Assembly (NCBI GenBank): GCA_039707465.1
Contig: CM077658.1
Location: 12,708,574-12,772,573, forward strand
DNA from: Rhabdophis nuchalis
Taxonomy: Eukaryota > Chordata > Lepidosauria > Squamata > Natricidae
DNA: 64,000 nucleotides
Reading direction: 5' to 3'
The position numbers were made by a program, and so were the translations under genes. The number at the start of each line of letters is the position of its first letter. The first letter of the stretch is position 1. Shown here piece by piece: positions 15,172-27,112 of this stretch. The notes beneath the pieces were generated by a model. The model saw only the letters and a list, made by a program, of their open reading frames with translations. It ran no database searches and was not told the DNA's origin.

Positions 15172-15235
15172 GATTCTCCTGCTTGAGCTGGGGGTTGGAC
15201 TAGATGACCTACAAGGTCCCTTCCAACTCTGTTAA
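15172..15235 (+). mobile_element. CR1 3' end, short fragment
   Basis: The plus strand carries GGGTTGGACTAGATGACC and AAGGTCCCTTCCAACTCTG, the sense-strand version of the 3' end seen in minus orientation at 13955 and 20328. Only the last 60-odd bases are left. Confidence 0.75.
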
Positions 15236-15456
15236 TATGTATCTGTGTCAGGTTCCCAGTTTCTCTGCAGTTATTCGTTTGAAATGATGGTTGCAAACCA
15301 AATTTTAGAGGAGTGCAAGATCTTAAGGATAATTTGACTTGAGGGTTAGCATTCATTAAAAAGATTTAGATCCACAGGGTTCAATTACACATTTTGAATG
15401 AACCAAAATATAATTTCTCCAGAACATTTATTGGGAAGTTTTATAATGCAACCATG
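15236..15456. other. No feature recognised
   Basis: Short unassigned stretch between the CR1 end and the tetranucleotide array. Confidence 0.4.
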
Positions 15457-15647
<191 letters not shown>

Positions 15648-16025
15648 TGTAGCTTTACACCTTTTTTGGCTGGGATTAATGGATAGTCAATTAGAAAAGA
15701 GTCACTGAAGATTATATGGATATGTCTTATCACTGCTGTGAAACTTCTATATATATCAAAAAATGAAATATCACAATGGAGGAATGGTTGGTGAAAATGA
15801 CAGAACAACCAGAGATGGCAACAATAACTTGTTTAATTAGAGAAAGATCAGCAACTACTTTTATTAGGGACTGGAAAACCCTCATGGATTTTTGCTGAAA
15901 GAAAAACAGAAAAGTGAACTTGTGATTTATGGATGTGAGCGGATTGATTATGGAAAGAAGGAAAGAAGAATTATGATATAACCTTAGAGAAAGAGATTAA
16001 AATGTAAATATATTGAGCTTGGAAG

Positions 16026-16089
16026 TCCTTCCTTCCTTCCTTCCTTCCTTCCTTCCTTCCTTCCTTCCTTCCTTCCTTCCTTCCTTCCT
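16026..16089. repeat. (CCTT)n microsatellite
   Basis: About 16 uninterrupted CCTT tetramers, i.e. AAGG on the minus strand. Confidence 0.97.
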
Positions 16090-17575
<1,486 letters not shown>

Positions 17576-17663
17576 GTGTAGATGTCAAATGATTGACATG
17601 TCAAATGATTAAGGCAGTGTTTAGAACAAAAACAATGTAATTTATACACTAAATCATCTATAG

Positions 17664-17789
17664 CAGGGGTCTCCAACCTTTGCAACTTTATATCTAAAGG
17701 ACTTCAGCTCCCAGAATTCTCCAGAATTCTGGAGAATTCTGGGAGCTGAAGTCTTTCAGACTTAAAATTGCAAAGGTTGGAGACCCCTG
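17664..17789. mobile_element. Palindromic hAT MITE (subfamily 1, 126 bp)
   Basis: The element starts CAGGGGTCTCCAACC and ends GGTTGGAGACCCCTG, and both halves fold onto each other over nearly their whole length. It is flanked by a perfect 8-bp duplication, ATCTATAG (17656-17663 and 17790-17797), the hAT hallmark. It is 9 bp shorter than the 135-bp copies because its centre (AATTCTCCAGAATTCTGGAG) lacks the CCAGCCAGC core. Confidence 0.93.
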
Positions 17790-18246
17790 ATCTATAGGGC
17801 TTGACTTCTATCACTATCTCTACCTTGTTGTTGTTTTTAACAAGAGCACTTACATATTTCCATTTACTGACTAGTGAAATTGCTTGCAGGAGACCTTTCC
17901 CATACATTTTAAATCATTCATTGCCATTTTGGCAGAATCTGTTCAATTCCATTAGATTCATTAGCTTTTCTAAAGAGCATTGTTGTGTGGAAAGAGCTGA
18001 AGCAGCTGCCCTGTGTAATTTTGTTATTGCTTTAATTTACTCAGAGTTTTGTTTTAATACTCCAGCTGTCAAATATACAGAGGGAAGCAGCAATCAATAT
18101 AAAACCCTTTTTTTTACTTGATCCATCCTGTATCTACAATAAAAGAAAAAAAATATATGGAGGTACAAACAATGTTTTATTAGCGTGTAATTGTCTTTCC
18201 CAATTCCACTTAAAGGATAATTTGCCATAGCAAAATACATACAAGT

Positions 18247-18438
18247 CAGTGGTGGGTTTCTGCAGGCTCGCACCTACTCGCAAGAGCCGGAGGGTGAAAT
18301 TTAGAGAGCCGGTGAGAGGGGGTTCCAACGGCAGACCCAGAAGTAAGTCTGGCCTGCCACTGCTGGTAACCCAACGGGAAGGAAAGGAAGGCAGAAAGTT
18401 AGAAAGGAAAGGAAAGGAAGGAATAAAGGAAGGAAGGA

Positions 18439-18488
<50 letters not shown>

Positions 18489-18665
18489 ATTTATTATTAC
18501 AATTGAGCCCAAAATTTTGGTTGCTAAGCAAGAGCGTTGTTAAATGAGTTTCACCACATTTTACAAGTTGGCCACTCCCACCCTGTCACATGACTGCCAA
18601 GCCACACCCACAAAATAGGCCACACCTAGAGAGTAGGTTCTAAAAATATTTGAAACCCACCACTG
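18247..18665. mobile_element. Non-autonomous hAT element with internal AAGG/AAAG microsatellite
   Basis: Terminal repeats are CAGTGGTGGGTTTC and its exact complement, and the 8-bp duplication ATACAAGT flanks the element perfectly (18239-18246, 18666-18673). Inside lies a purine run (about 18378-18486) passing from GGAA-rich to GAAA, followed by a block from 18502 (ATTGAGCCCAAAATTTTGG) that recurs at 33570. No transposase is encoded. Confidence 0.9.
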
Positions 18666-19059
18666 ATACAAGTGTCGAAAAACATCCTCAATTTGTCAAC
18701 ATTCTAAATTTCCCTCAAATACTACTGAATAGCAGGGCAGTTGGGCATAAACTGCCCTTTAGAATTTGTCATCTAATTTATGTGGTGATAATTTTTTTCA
18801 CATTTCAAACTTCTCTCTAGGAAGGAAAAAAAAACCCACCCCAACTTATAGCATTCCAGGGGTGGAGATTTGTCAGGATTACCATTGTAGTGCTCAAACA
18901 CAACACTGCTCATTATGAAGAAAGTCTTTTACAATACTGCAAGGGTTAACCATGTTAAAGGATGGCTAGGAAAACTCTCAACTTAGTAAGCAGAACAGAG
19001 ATTTGTCAGTCTACCCTTTTTCATTAGACTAGGGGTGAACAAAGCACAACCATCTACAG
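18666..19059. other. No feature recognised
   Basis: Unassigned AT-rich sequence between two hAT elements. Confidence 0.4.
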
Positions 19060-19194
19060 CAGGGGTCTCCAACCTTTGCAACTTTAAGTCTGAAGGACTT
19101 CAGCTCCCAGACTTCTCCAGCCAGCTTTGCTGGCTGGAGAATTCTGGGAGCTGAAGTCCTTCAGACTTAAAGTTGCAAAGGTTGGAGACTCCTG
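19060..19194. mobile_element. Palindromic hAT MITE (subfamily 1, 135 bp)
   Basis: Near-perfect hairpin with ends CAGGGGTCTCCAACC and GGTTGGAGACTCCTG and core CCAGCCAGC-TTT-GCTGGCTGG. The flanking duplication ATCTACAG is perfect (19052-19059, 19195-19202). It is closest to the copy at 41318, with which it shares an arm mismatch (AGACTTCTCC against GGAGAATTCT). Confidence 0.93.
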
Positions 19195-19258
19195 ATCTAC
19201 AGAACCTACCCTACTTCCCACCCCCAGCCCTGCTTAAATGACTTCCCTGCAGTCAAAT

Positions 19259-19644
19259 CAGGAGTGGGCTTCAAAGATTTTAGCAAGGTGTTCTCTGCTG
19301 GGTGGGTGTGGCCATGGTGGGCATGGCCTAGTTGGACTCCTACACCATGGCAAGGGGGGAGGCATTTTTGGCCTGCCCCACTCCAGAGACTTTCATCGAA
19401 CCTCCAGGAGGGCAAAAATGGCATCCTCATCCGGAAGCCCTCTGGCTAGGCCTGTTTTTCGCCTCTGTGAGCCTCCGTGCACGCCCTGCACTTACCTGTA
19501 TCCAAAATGGGCTACATGGGGACTCCGGGGAGGGGAGGGGTGGGCGGGGCCAGCCAAGAGTGGGATTTGGGGGTCTCTGAACTGCACAGAATCTTAGCTA
19601 GAGGTTCTCCCGAACCCCTGCAAGCCCCCAGTAGTCCACCCCTG
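19259..19644. mobile_element. GC-rich hAT-like MITE, ends uncertain
   Basis: The block starts CAGGAGTGGGCTTC and ends GTCCACCCCTG, imperfect inverted ends of the CAGNGGTGGG type. It contains GTGGGTGTGGCCATGG, similar to the GTGGGCGTGGC block of the hAT element at 25221. No matching 8-bp duplication was found, so one end may be wrong. Several open frames here reflect only the high GC. Confidence 0.5.
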
Positions 19645-19694
19645 CTGCTCTTTGGCTGCCAAATATTTGTAATCCCAGAGTGTCCTTAGATTAG

Positions 19695-19885
19695 TGCCCT
19701 AATCTGACTTTTAGATAGTTTTTAAATTTGGGGATTTTAATCTGGTTTTAGCACAGGATCCATTGAATTAAGTTTTTTTTTTTAATTTTATATGATGTTT
19801 TGTATGTATTTTTAATTTTCCTGTGCGCCGCCCTGAGTCCGCTTGGAGAAGGGTGGGGTATAAATTGAATATATAAATATAATAT
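19695..19885 (+). mobile_element. L2-like LINE 3' UTR fragment
   Basis: It carries GATAGTTTTTAAATTTGGGG, TTTAATCTGGTTTTAGCACA and CTGTGCGCCGCCCTGAGTCC, then GGAGAAGGGTGGGGTATAAA, as at 5560-5730. Only the UTR remains. Confidence 0.8.
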
Positions 19886-20169
19886 ATAGGGTGGAAGTGG
19901 ACACTGACATCCCAAAAACTCAAGATGTTTGATCAAAGCCTGCCCCCACCACCCTAACATCTCTTGATCCCCTATAGACACTCCTTATCTTTTCCCTAAT
20001 CCATTCTGTCACACGTTTGCCTTTTCTTCTTTATTAGGTAAGAAAGACATTGTAAAATGTGGAACAGCCTGAAAGCTTTTATTTGAGAAATTTTGGAAGA
20101 TGCATATGCACAGGGGGAGGCATATAGAAGAAAGAGAAGGAGTATCTAACACTATCTAGTACATATGTA

Positions 20170-20268
20170 TTCCATCTTTGTATGTATTTTTAATTTTCCT
20201 GTGCACCGCCCTGGGTCCGTTTGGAGAAGGGCGGGGTATAAATTGAATAAATATAAATATAATATAAT
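20170..20268 (+). mobile_element. L2-like LINE 3' terminal fragment
   Basis: The last 100 bases of the same 3' UTR: TTTGTATGTATTTTTAATTT, CCTGTGCACCGCCCTGGGTC, GGAGAAGGGCGGGGTATAAA, then an (AATATA)-rich tail. It matches 19795-19885 closely, 375 bases upstream, so a local duplication is possible as well as two insertions. Confidence 0.78.
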
Positions 20269-20327
20269 CAGATTATCTTCAAAGAAAGAGAATATTCAGA
20301 ATGAGAGAATGCATCCCAACCTGCTTT

Positions 20328-20665
20328 AATAGAATAACAGAGTTGAAAGGGACTTTGGAGGTCTTCTCATCCAATCCCCTATTCAAGCAGGAGACCTATA
20401 CCATTCCAGATAAGCGGCTGTCCAGTCTTCTTAGAAGCCTGCAGTGATGGAGTATCCACAACTTCTGAAGGCAAGTTGTTCTACTAATTGATTGTTCTCA
20501 CTGTCAGGAAGTTTCTGCTTAGTTCTAGGTTTCTTCTCTCCGTGATTATTTTCCATCCATTGTTTTTTGTCTTGCCTTCTGATGCTTTGGAAAATAGGTT
20601 GGTTCCACCCCCATCTTGTGGCAGGCCCTGAAATACTAGAACACTGCTTTCATGTTACACCCAGT
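20328..20665 (-). mobile_element. CR1 LINE 3' fragment
   Basis: Same orientation and block order as 13955-14360: AGAATAACAGAGTTGAAAGG, GGTCTTCTCATCC, ATCCACAACTTCTGAAGGCA, TTTCCATCCATTG, TCTTGTGGCAGGCCCTG. The divergence between the two copies shows that they are old. Confidence 0.83.
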
Positions 20666-21351
20666 CCTTCATTTCACTCGATTTTACTTACTTTCTCTAG
20701 ACTTTACATCACTAGACTTTATTTAGACTTTTCACTCTACTGTAATCATACGTAAATGTAGCACTTTTAAAGCATATGTTGTTAAGGGTGACTTAAATAA
20801 AGAAGGATTTTTATTAAGATAGCCTTGTTGAGAGAGTGCATATCTTAATAGAACTTCGAGAATTATATCAGAGAATGTCTACGTTGTAAATTAAATGCTA
20901 TGACACAGTGGCAATGCCGATCAAATGTAACACTCTTGAGGTTTACAGGAAGTCAATAGACAATGCAACTGGATATTAAGGAATTGATTTCTCTAAGTAT
21001 TGACAATCCAGCCTTAAAAAATAGACTCTGCTTTTTTTAACCTGGACTTCATCCCATTTAAGTACTCTGTTTTATCAAGAAAATGAGGGAGGGAGGGAGG
21101 AAAGGAAGGAAGGAAAGAAGAGATTTCTTTTTTGGAGTCTCCAAATTCAACACCAGATTTCTGGATTCCTTGCCAATGATTCGGTTTGTGTCGGTTTATT
21201 TGGAAATGGCACTTGCTGAATTCAAAGGAGCTTACTCTTAAATGGGAGTAGATCAATTGATAGTGTTATAATGCAGTCCTACATTTCTCACAGACAATTC
21301 TCATTAAAGTAGGGTTGGGCTTCTTCCACTGCTTATGGAATTTCAGCCCAC
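20666..21351. other. No gene recognised
   Basis: AT-rich sequence; a short GGGA/GGAA purine run at about 21084-21120 is the only notable thing. Confidence 0.4.
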
Positions 21352-21487
<136 letters not shown>

Positions 21488-22647
21488 TTCCTTTTAGAAT
21501 ATGGGAGTCTAATGTATTTGAAATTAAAGAACTGGTGATATGTTTGTGAAAACTTGAGAAAAGGGTTTAAAGTGGATCTGGTCAACGAGACCTAGGTTGG
21601 AATCAAAACCATAGAAGTGTGCCAACTTGTCCATTGCTAAGGAATGGACTTCCTTGGGAATTATCCTTAGCCAATCCCTCCTTTCCCCTTTGGCTTTTAA
21701 TAACACAGGTATTTTGTATTCAGTCACACACTGACTTCCAATTCCACTGATTTCAGTTGGAATTACATTAATGGGTGCTTAAATTTTATGGACCTCTAAA
21801 GCTTTTAGGGTTCTTCATTTCTTAAATTGATATTTTTCATCCAACCCATTTTATTATCTTAGATAATACACCCATTCCTTCTTTCCCCACTCCAGCCTTA
21901 TCCACTCTTAAAACGATTATTCTAGATTATTCTAGATTATTATAGTGAAAATTGTTGGAAGAAGAGAGGGGTGAGGCTGTTTAAATGACAAGGTGGGTGA
22001 GCATTACAGAGACCCCCAGGTCATGAAACTCTACTAAAAGACAATGGCTGCACTATCATGTAGCTTAAGGAGGAATGTAGTTAAAATGTATTTCTGCCTT
22101 TAGTGCAGTATCTGCAGTTTTCTTAACCATCACACACTTAACACTTTTATCAATATCTGTCATGATCTTCTTTTTATGACAGTCTTGCATTGACACACCA
22201 TCTGGAAAGGAAAGGGCAAACCTTCAGTTTCACAAAGGTCACATTAAAAGGAGGAGTTGAGATTTATTTAATTGACTCCTTTAGCCTATTGATAAACCTG
22301 TTATTATTTAGTTTTTTGTAATGGGTAATATTAGTAACATGTCAGCTGCATATTGGTAGCAGATCAGCATATCCAATGTGAAGAGAGTTTTGAACTGTTT
22401 TTATGCAGCCAGTCTGAAGTGAATATTCTGAAAAAGAAACATTTTGGAAATAATTCTGCATCTTTTAACAGATGGAATAGATGGCTTGGGGGAGAAAGGC
22501 ATAGCATTTGCATTTCTATTGTTATACCTTTGGAGAGTGAAGTGTGCTTGTAAGAGATAAATTACTGACCCAGATTGAAAGGATACAAGTACAGATTCTT
22601 AATTTTGAGGTTCACTTGTCCAAGTCATTCTTTTTTACTTACTAGGT
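21488..22647. other. No gene recognised
   Basis: AT-rich; a small tandem of TTCTAGATTA occurs near 21920. No named repeat. Confidence 0.4.
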
Positions 22648-22770
22648 CAGGGGTCGGCAACCTTAAACCCTCAAAGAGCCACAAATGTCCTAACTAGATG
22701 CCCCACATTCAATTCTGGAGCCAATCCGAAGTCCAGTTCCCCCACCATAGAGTCTCCTCCTAGGGCGGCA
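22648..22770. mobile_element. hAT terminal fragment
   Basis: Starts CAGGGGTCGGCAACC, a hAT-type end, followed by CTCAAAGAGCCACAAATG, which is typical of a reptile/amniote hAT family. The upstream 8-mer is TACTAGGT, with TA at the centre like the other CAGGGG elements here. No second end or duplication was found, so the 3' part is lost. Confidence 0.5.
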
Positions 22771-24184
22771 TCCTAATTGAAAGCTGTATCAAGTTCAGCC
22801 ATAATGGCATTTATACTGTACTTTATGGCTTAATGTTCTACAAGAACCAAGTCATTATGACTCCTAATCACAGTGAATTGTTTTAACAGGACTCTGATCA
22901 CCAGCTGCCAAACACAATAGGAATTCTATCATTTCACTTAGAGATACATAGCCTGGAGTATTATATCCCATTCCAAATATCAGAATTATACATAGGTATA
23001 GGTAAATTGGAACATGTTATGGGAAAAAATGAAGACAATGAAGGGCTAGGAGACCAAGATCTGTAAGAAAAGTTTGAAATAACCTGCTGTATTTAGCCAA
23101 GATGGAATACTTAGGGTATGATATGAAGCAGTGACATTCAAAATGTTTCAAGGGCAACCATCCAGATGATATTGCAAATTTATTTTCTGTTGTTCTTTCT
23201 GTATAGGTCACAAACCAGTGATATTGTTTGAGAGGAAAAAGGATTATGATTAAACATTATGAAAAACTTCACAGTCTGTGAAGCCTTTTCACAGCGAAAC
23301 CCTCTCTCTCAGTAGGCAGTGAGATTCTTTATTAGAGGTTTAAAGTCCAGCTAGAAAGGATGCTATAGTAATAGATTTTCTGCATCAGGAGGGTATTTGT
23401 TTGGGTGACCTTTGAAATCTCTGATTACTTCCACCAGCAAAGTGTTAACCTTGAAAGGCTTAATTGCCTTCATTAATTGAGAAGAGAATTGTTCTTTATT
23501 AATAATGAATTAAGGGTGAAATCCAGCTCAGAGTGACATCGTCATTTGATTACTAGTGATGCCAATGGGATTTTTTAAAAACATATGCAACTATGCACAG
23601 AAGAAAATTATGCTCTTGTTTTATTCATTCATTCATTTTTCTCTTTTTTCCCTTTCCTTTCTCCTTTTTCCTTTCTTTCATTTTTGCAGTCCTTTTAAAT
23701 GGCATAATTCCAGGAGAAGAGAAATAGAAAAGAAATATTATTTAAGACACTCGTTAGTGTCATGATTAAATTGGTGCCCCCAACCAATTGTATATTTATC
23801 ATGCCTGCCTTGCTTGTCTGGGCTATACATATTCATAAGAGTCAAATCTGTTTTCTGTTAGATTTTAGTATTCCTTTTAAATAATGATTTAATCCATTTT
23901 CTTCTTTAATGGGCTACAAAGGGTCACTTCTCTCTAATCCTTTGACAGCCATATTAGTTGTCAGATTACACAGGCTCACTCTTTAATGACACTAACCCAA
24001 ATTAGACCTTTAAAGTTGATTTATGTTAGACTCAAAGTTTAAACAGAAACTCCACGATAATGAAGAAAATTTGTCCATGTTAGACATTAAAATGGTTGTC
24101 CCTTTCCACCTCTTCATTTACAGCTGTGGCAACTGTAGTGTAAGTTTTGGGGCAGATCCTGGGATCTTCATCCAGTTACATGTG
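22771..24184. other. AT-rich stretch without gene
   Basis: No coding frame or repeat of a known family recognised; TTCATTCATTCA and a pyrimidine run occur at about 23620-23690. Confidence 0.4.
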
Positions 24185-24770
24185 AATAGAATAGAATAGA
24201 ATAGAATAGAATTCTTTATTGGCCAAGTATGATTGGACACACAAGGAACTTTTCTTTGGTGCATATGCTCTCAGTGTACATAAAAGGTGGGGGGGAAACT
24301 TTCATCAAGAATCATAAGATACAACACTTAGTGATAGTCAAAGGTTACTAATAAGCAATCAAATCATACTAGGAAACAAACAGAATAATATAAATTGTAA
24401 AAATACAGGCAGCATGGTTATAGTCATAAGTAGGAAGAGAGAGATACTAGGAAGGAAGGGAAAATAATAATAATACAGTCTTAGTAAATTATTTGACAGT
24501 GTTGTGGAAATTAGTTGTTAAGCAGAGTGATAGCATTTGGATGAAACGTGTCCTTGTGTCTAGTTGTTTTGGTGGGCAGTGCTCTATAACTTTGTTTTGA
24601 GGGTAGAAGTTGAAACAATTTATGTCCAGGATGTGAGAGGTCTGTAAATATTTTCACAGCCCTCTTTTTGACTCATGCATCGAGATGATATCATATTCTA
24701 AATTTGAAGGTATAGTCAGTCAAAGATAGGAGCCAACTTTTAATGACATTGTTCCAAAGTCTGTTCCAAC
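24185..24770 (-). mobile_element. CR1-like LINE 3' UTR with (AATAG)n tail
   Basis: The LINE 3' end lies at low coordinate: five AATAG units (24185-24211), then AATTCTTTATTGGCCAAGTA, GATTGGACACACAAGGAACT and a long UTR with GTTGAAACAATTTATGTCC and TATTTTCACAGCCCTC. The same UTR occurs at 29263-30010 and 31061-31440. On the sense strand the tail reads ATTCTATTC, resembling the CR1 end octamer. It resembles the snake CR1 group known for seeding AATAG microsatellites. Confidence 0.8.
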
Positions 24771-25086
24771 TTTGAGTGGAACCTGAAGACCATGGAATGA
24801 TTGAGATAACATCACACACTTAACTTGGAATTTCTTTATTTATTTTTTGGTGAATTGCTATGGGTTTCCTTATTTCCCCCTCCCAACTATTTTTGGAGCT
24901 GCCCTGTAGATTTCATTTGTTTCCCATTTCAATATAGTGAGAATCTCAGTGATCATGGTTCCCCAAGAATCCTGCCATGGAGACTTGCCCATCCTTACCT
25001 TATGGTGACAAGAGAATACAAATGTTATTTATTTATTTATTTCTGTACAGGTCCATTTAAATATATTTTACATACATGCCTTAGAT

Positions 25087-25199
25087 CAGTGTTTCTCAAC
25101 CTTGACTGCTTGAAGATGAGTGGACTTGCTGGCAGTGGAATTCTGGGGTTAAAGCTGAAGTCCACACTGAACTTGAAGGGCCAAGGTTGAGAAACAAGA
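25087..25199. mobile_element. Degenerate palindromic hAT MITE
   Basis: The left end CAGTGTTTCTCAACCTTG faces the right end CAAGGTTGAGAAACA. The 8-mers beside it are CCTTAGAT (25079-25086) and CCCTAGAT (25200-25207), a 7/8 duplication. The middle retains GTGGACTT and CTGAAGTCCAC but is no longer fully palindromic, so this is an older relative of the hairpin MITEs. Confidence 0.75.
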
Positions 25200-25220
25200 C
25201 CCTAGATACTTGATCAGTAT

Positions 25221-25572
25221 CAGTGGTGGGATTCCAAAAGTTTTACTACTGGTTCTGTGGGTGTGGCTTTGTGGCTGTGGCGTGGCTTTGTGGGCGTGGC
25301 AGGGGAAAGATATTGCAAAATCCCCGTTCCTTCCCCACCCCACTAACCTGCTTTCCAGGTCCATTATGGAGTCCCTTTATGGTGAGATGGGTGCGGGCTA
25401 TAAATGTGAAAAATAAAATAAATAAATAAATAAATTATCCTGTTCAGGGCAACAACTGGGAGGCTAGGAGACAGCATAGGTGGGGTCAGCCTATTTGCCG
25501 GTTCTCTGAACTACTCACAATTTCCGCTACTAGTTCTCCAGAACCTGCAGAACCGGCTGAATCCCACCTCTG
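25221..25572. mobile_element. Non-autonomous hAT element
   Basis: Ends are CAGTGGTGGGATTC and GAATCCCACCTCTG, and the 8-mers ATCAGTAT (25213-25220) and TTCAGTAT (25573-25580) match 7/8. Inside are GTGGGCGTGGC blocks, an (AAAT)n-type stretch at about 25410-25437 after GGCTATAAATGTG that looks like a short LINE 3' end, and AGAACCGGCTGAATCCC near the right end. It sits five bases beyond the duplication of the previous MITE. Confidence 0.87.
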
Positions 25573-26529
25573 TTCAGTATCAATTCAATTTAAAATTATT
25601 TAGCTGATATGCAGAACCAGGTTATGAAGATTTTCTTTAATCCTTGATCAGTGGGCTGAATATAGACCAACAAACCCATTGCCACCTTAGTTTCAAGTCA
25701 GCTCAGTGGCAGATGAAAGTCATTAGTCTCATGATGTTCAGTGGCCTATGTAGGAAATTGGCAGTTTCAGGTGTAAACATCATAAAAAATGTAACAACAC
25801 AGTTGGCATCTGAAGATTGAACTGACATAGAAACTAAATGGCTATTTCATCCCACAAGGTGATTTTTCTGGAACGAAACAAAGAAATTTCTTGACTAGGT
25901 TCGAAGATGTCATCTGCAATTATTTGAGTCTAGTCTTTTTTCCCCCCTCGCTCCCTGTTCTTGTTTTCTTTCTCTTACTCAAGAGGGACTTTGGTTTAAG
26001 GTAGTTTTGACCTTTATTTGGCTGTGGTAATAAAGCGATGAACATTTAAAATAACCCCAGCCACATAATCTCAGGTTTCATTCCTACCTTATTCCAGGTT
26101 GTCTGCTCCAGGTGATCAAACTAATAAGGTAGTAATGATTTAACTGCACAACTTTAAGCATGGGACATATCAGCATAATTATCAGAGGTATGGTGGCACT
26201 GTACAAAACCCTTATCCATGTTTTATGTATTAAATATCTAGACTAAAACTCATTAGTTTTCACAGAGCTTGGTAAAAAAATGTTTATGCAATATCAGAAG
26301 ATGTACTATTCATAATGCTTGTCTTGCAGCTGTTCCTTAAAAATGATAATGCATGAAATAAAACATAACTGTGCATTAAGAAACTAAGGAAGGCATTAAG
26401 GAAGAGACAACTTAATGCCCTCCAGATGTTTTGGGCCACAAATGCTACTCTTCCTTACCATTGGTTAATGTGGCTGAGGCTCATTGTAGTTTGAAATACT
26501 GTGTTGGCACCACATGGTCTCCCTGATAC
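25573..26529. other. No gene recognised
   Basis: AT-rich, no named repeat, no coding frame above 60 codons. Confidence 0.4.
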
Positions 26530-26995
26530 ATGGTATTATTTTTATTTTTCGAATTTATACCCCGCCCTTCTCCTTGTTAGGACTCAGGGCGGCGCACAGG
26601 CATTATTAAAAACCATAACAAAACAATATACACTATTAAAAAACATATTAAATTAAATTAAAACCCGTGCTAAAAACCCTTTAAAACCCTAAAAATTTAA
26701 ATTTATAAATAGAGTCAGAAACGGGGGGCTACGCTAGGCCAGCTTGTTGGAATAGGTACGTCTTAAGACGTTGGCGGAAGAGGCGGAGGTCCGAGGTAGT
26801 GCGAAGGTTGGGGGGATAGGTCGTTCCAGAGGGCCGGGCCAGCCACAGAGAAGGTCCTTCCCCTGGGTGTCACCAACCAGCATTGCCCGGCTGACGGTAC
26901 CCGGAGAAGACCCTCTCTGTGGGAGTGGATCGGACGAAGGGATGTATGGGGCAGAAGGCATATATTGCATATATGCCAGGAAACAAATTCCAGCT
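26530..26995 (-). mobile_element. L2-like LINE 3' fragment
   Basis: The plus strand starts TTTATACCCCGCCCTTCTCC and GGACTCAGGGCGGCGCACAG, the complement of the tail block, and continues into ORF2 C-terminal coding (minus-strand residues [16 protein letters not shown], then [12 protein letters not shown]). It is very close to the 3' end of the 43262-46245 element. The 5' truncation is near 26995. Confidence 0.87.
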
Positions 26996-27024
26996 TGAAC
27001 AACGTTTTCATTGTTTAGATTGCT

Positions 27025-27112
<88 letters not shown>
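27025..27112. repeat. (GATA)n microsatellite, 22 units
   Basis: Perfect GATA array beginning 30 bases after the L2-like fragment ends. It has no GACA segment, unlike 15457-15646. Confidence 0.97.

Noticed and set aside
19206..19689. GC-rich exon with frames on both strands
   Set aside because: The block is flanked by hAT-like ends and resembles other MITE interiors; frames exist in all directions because of GC.
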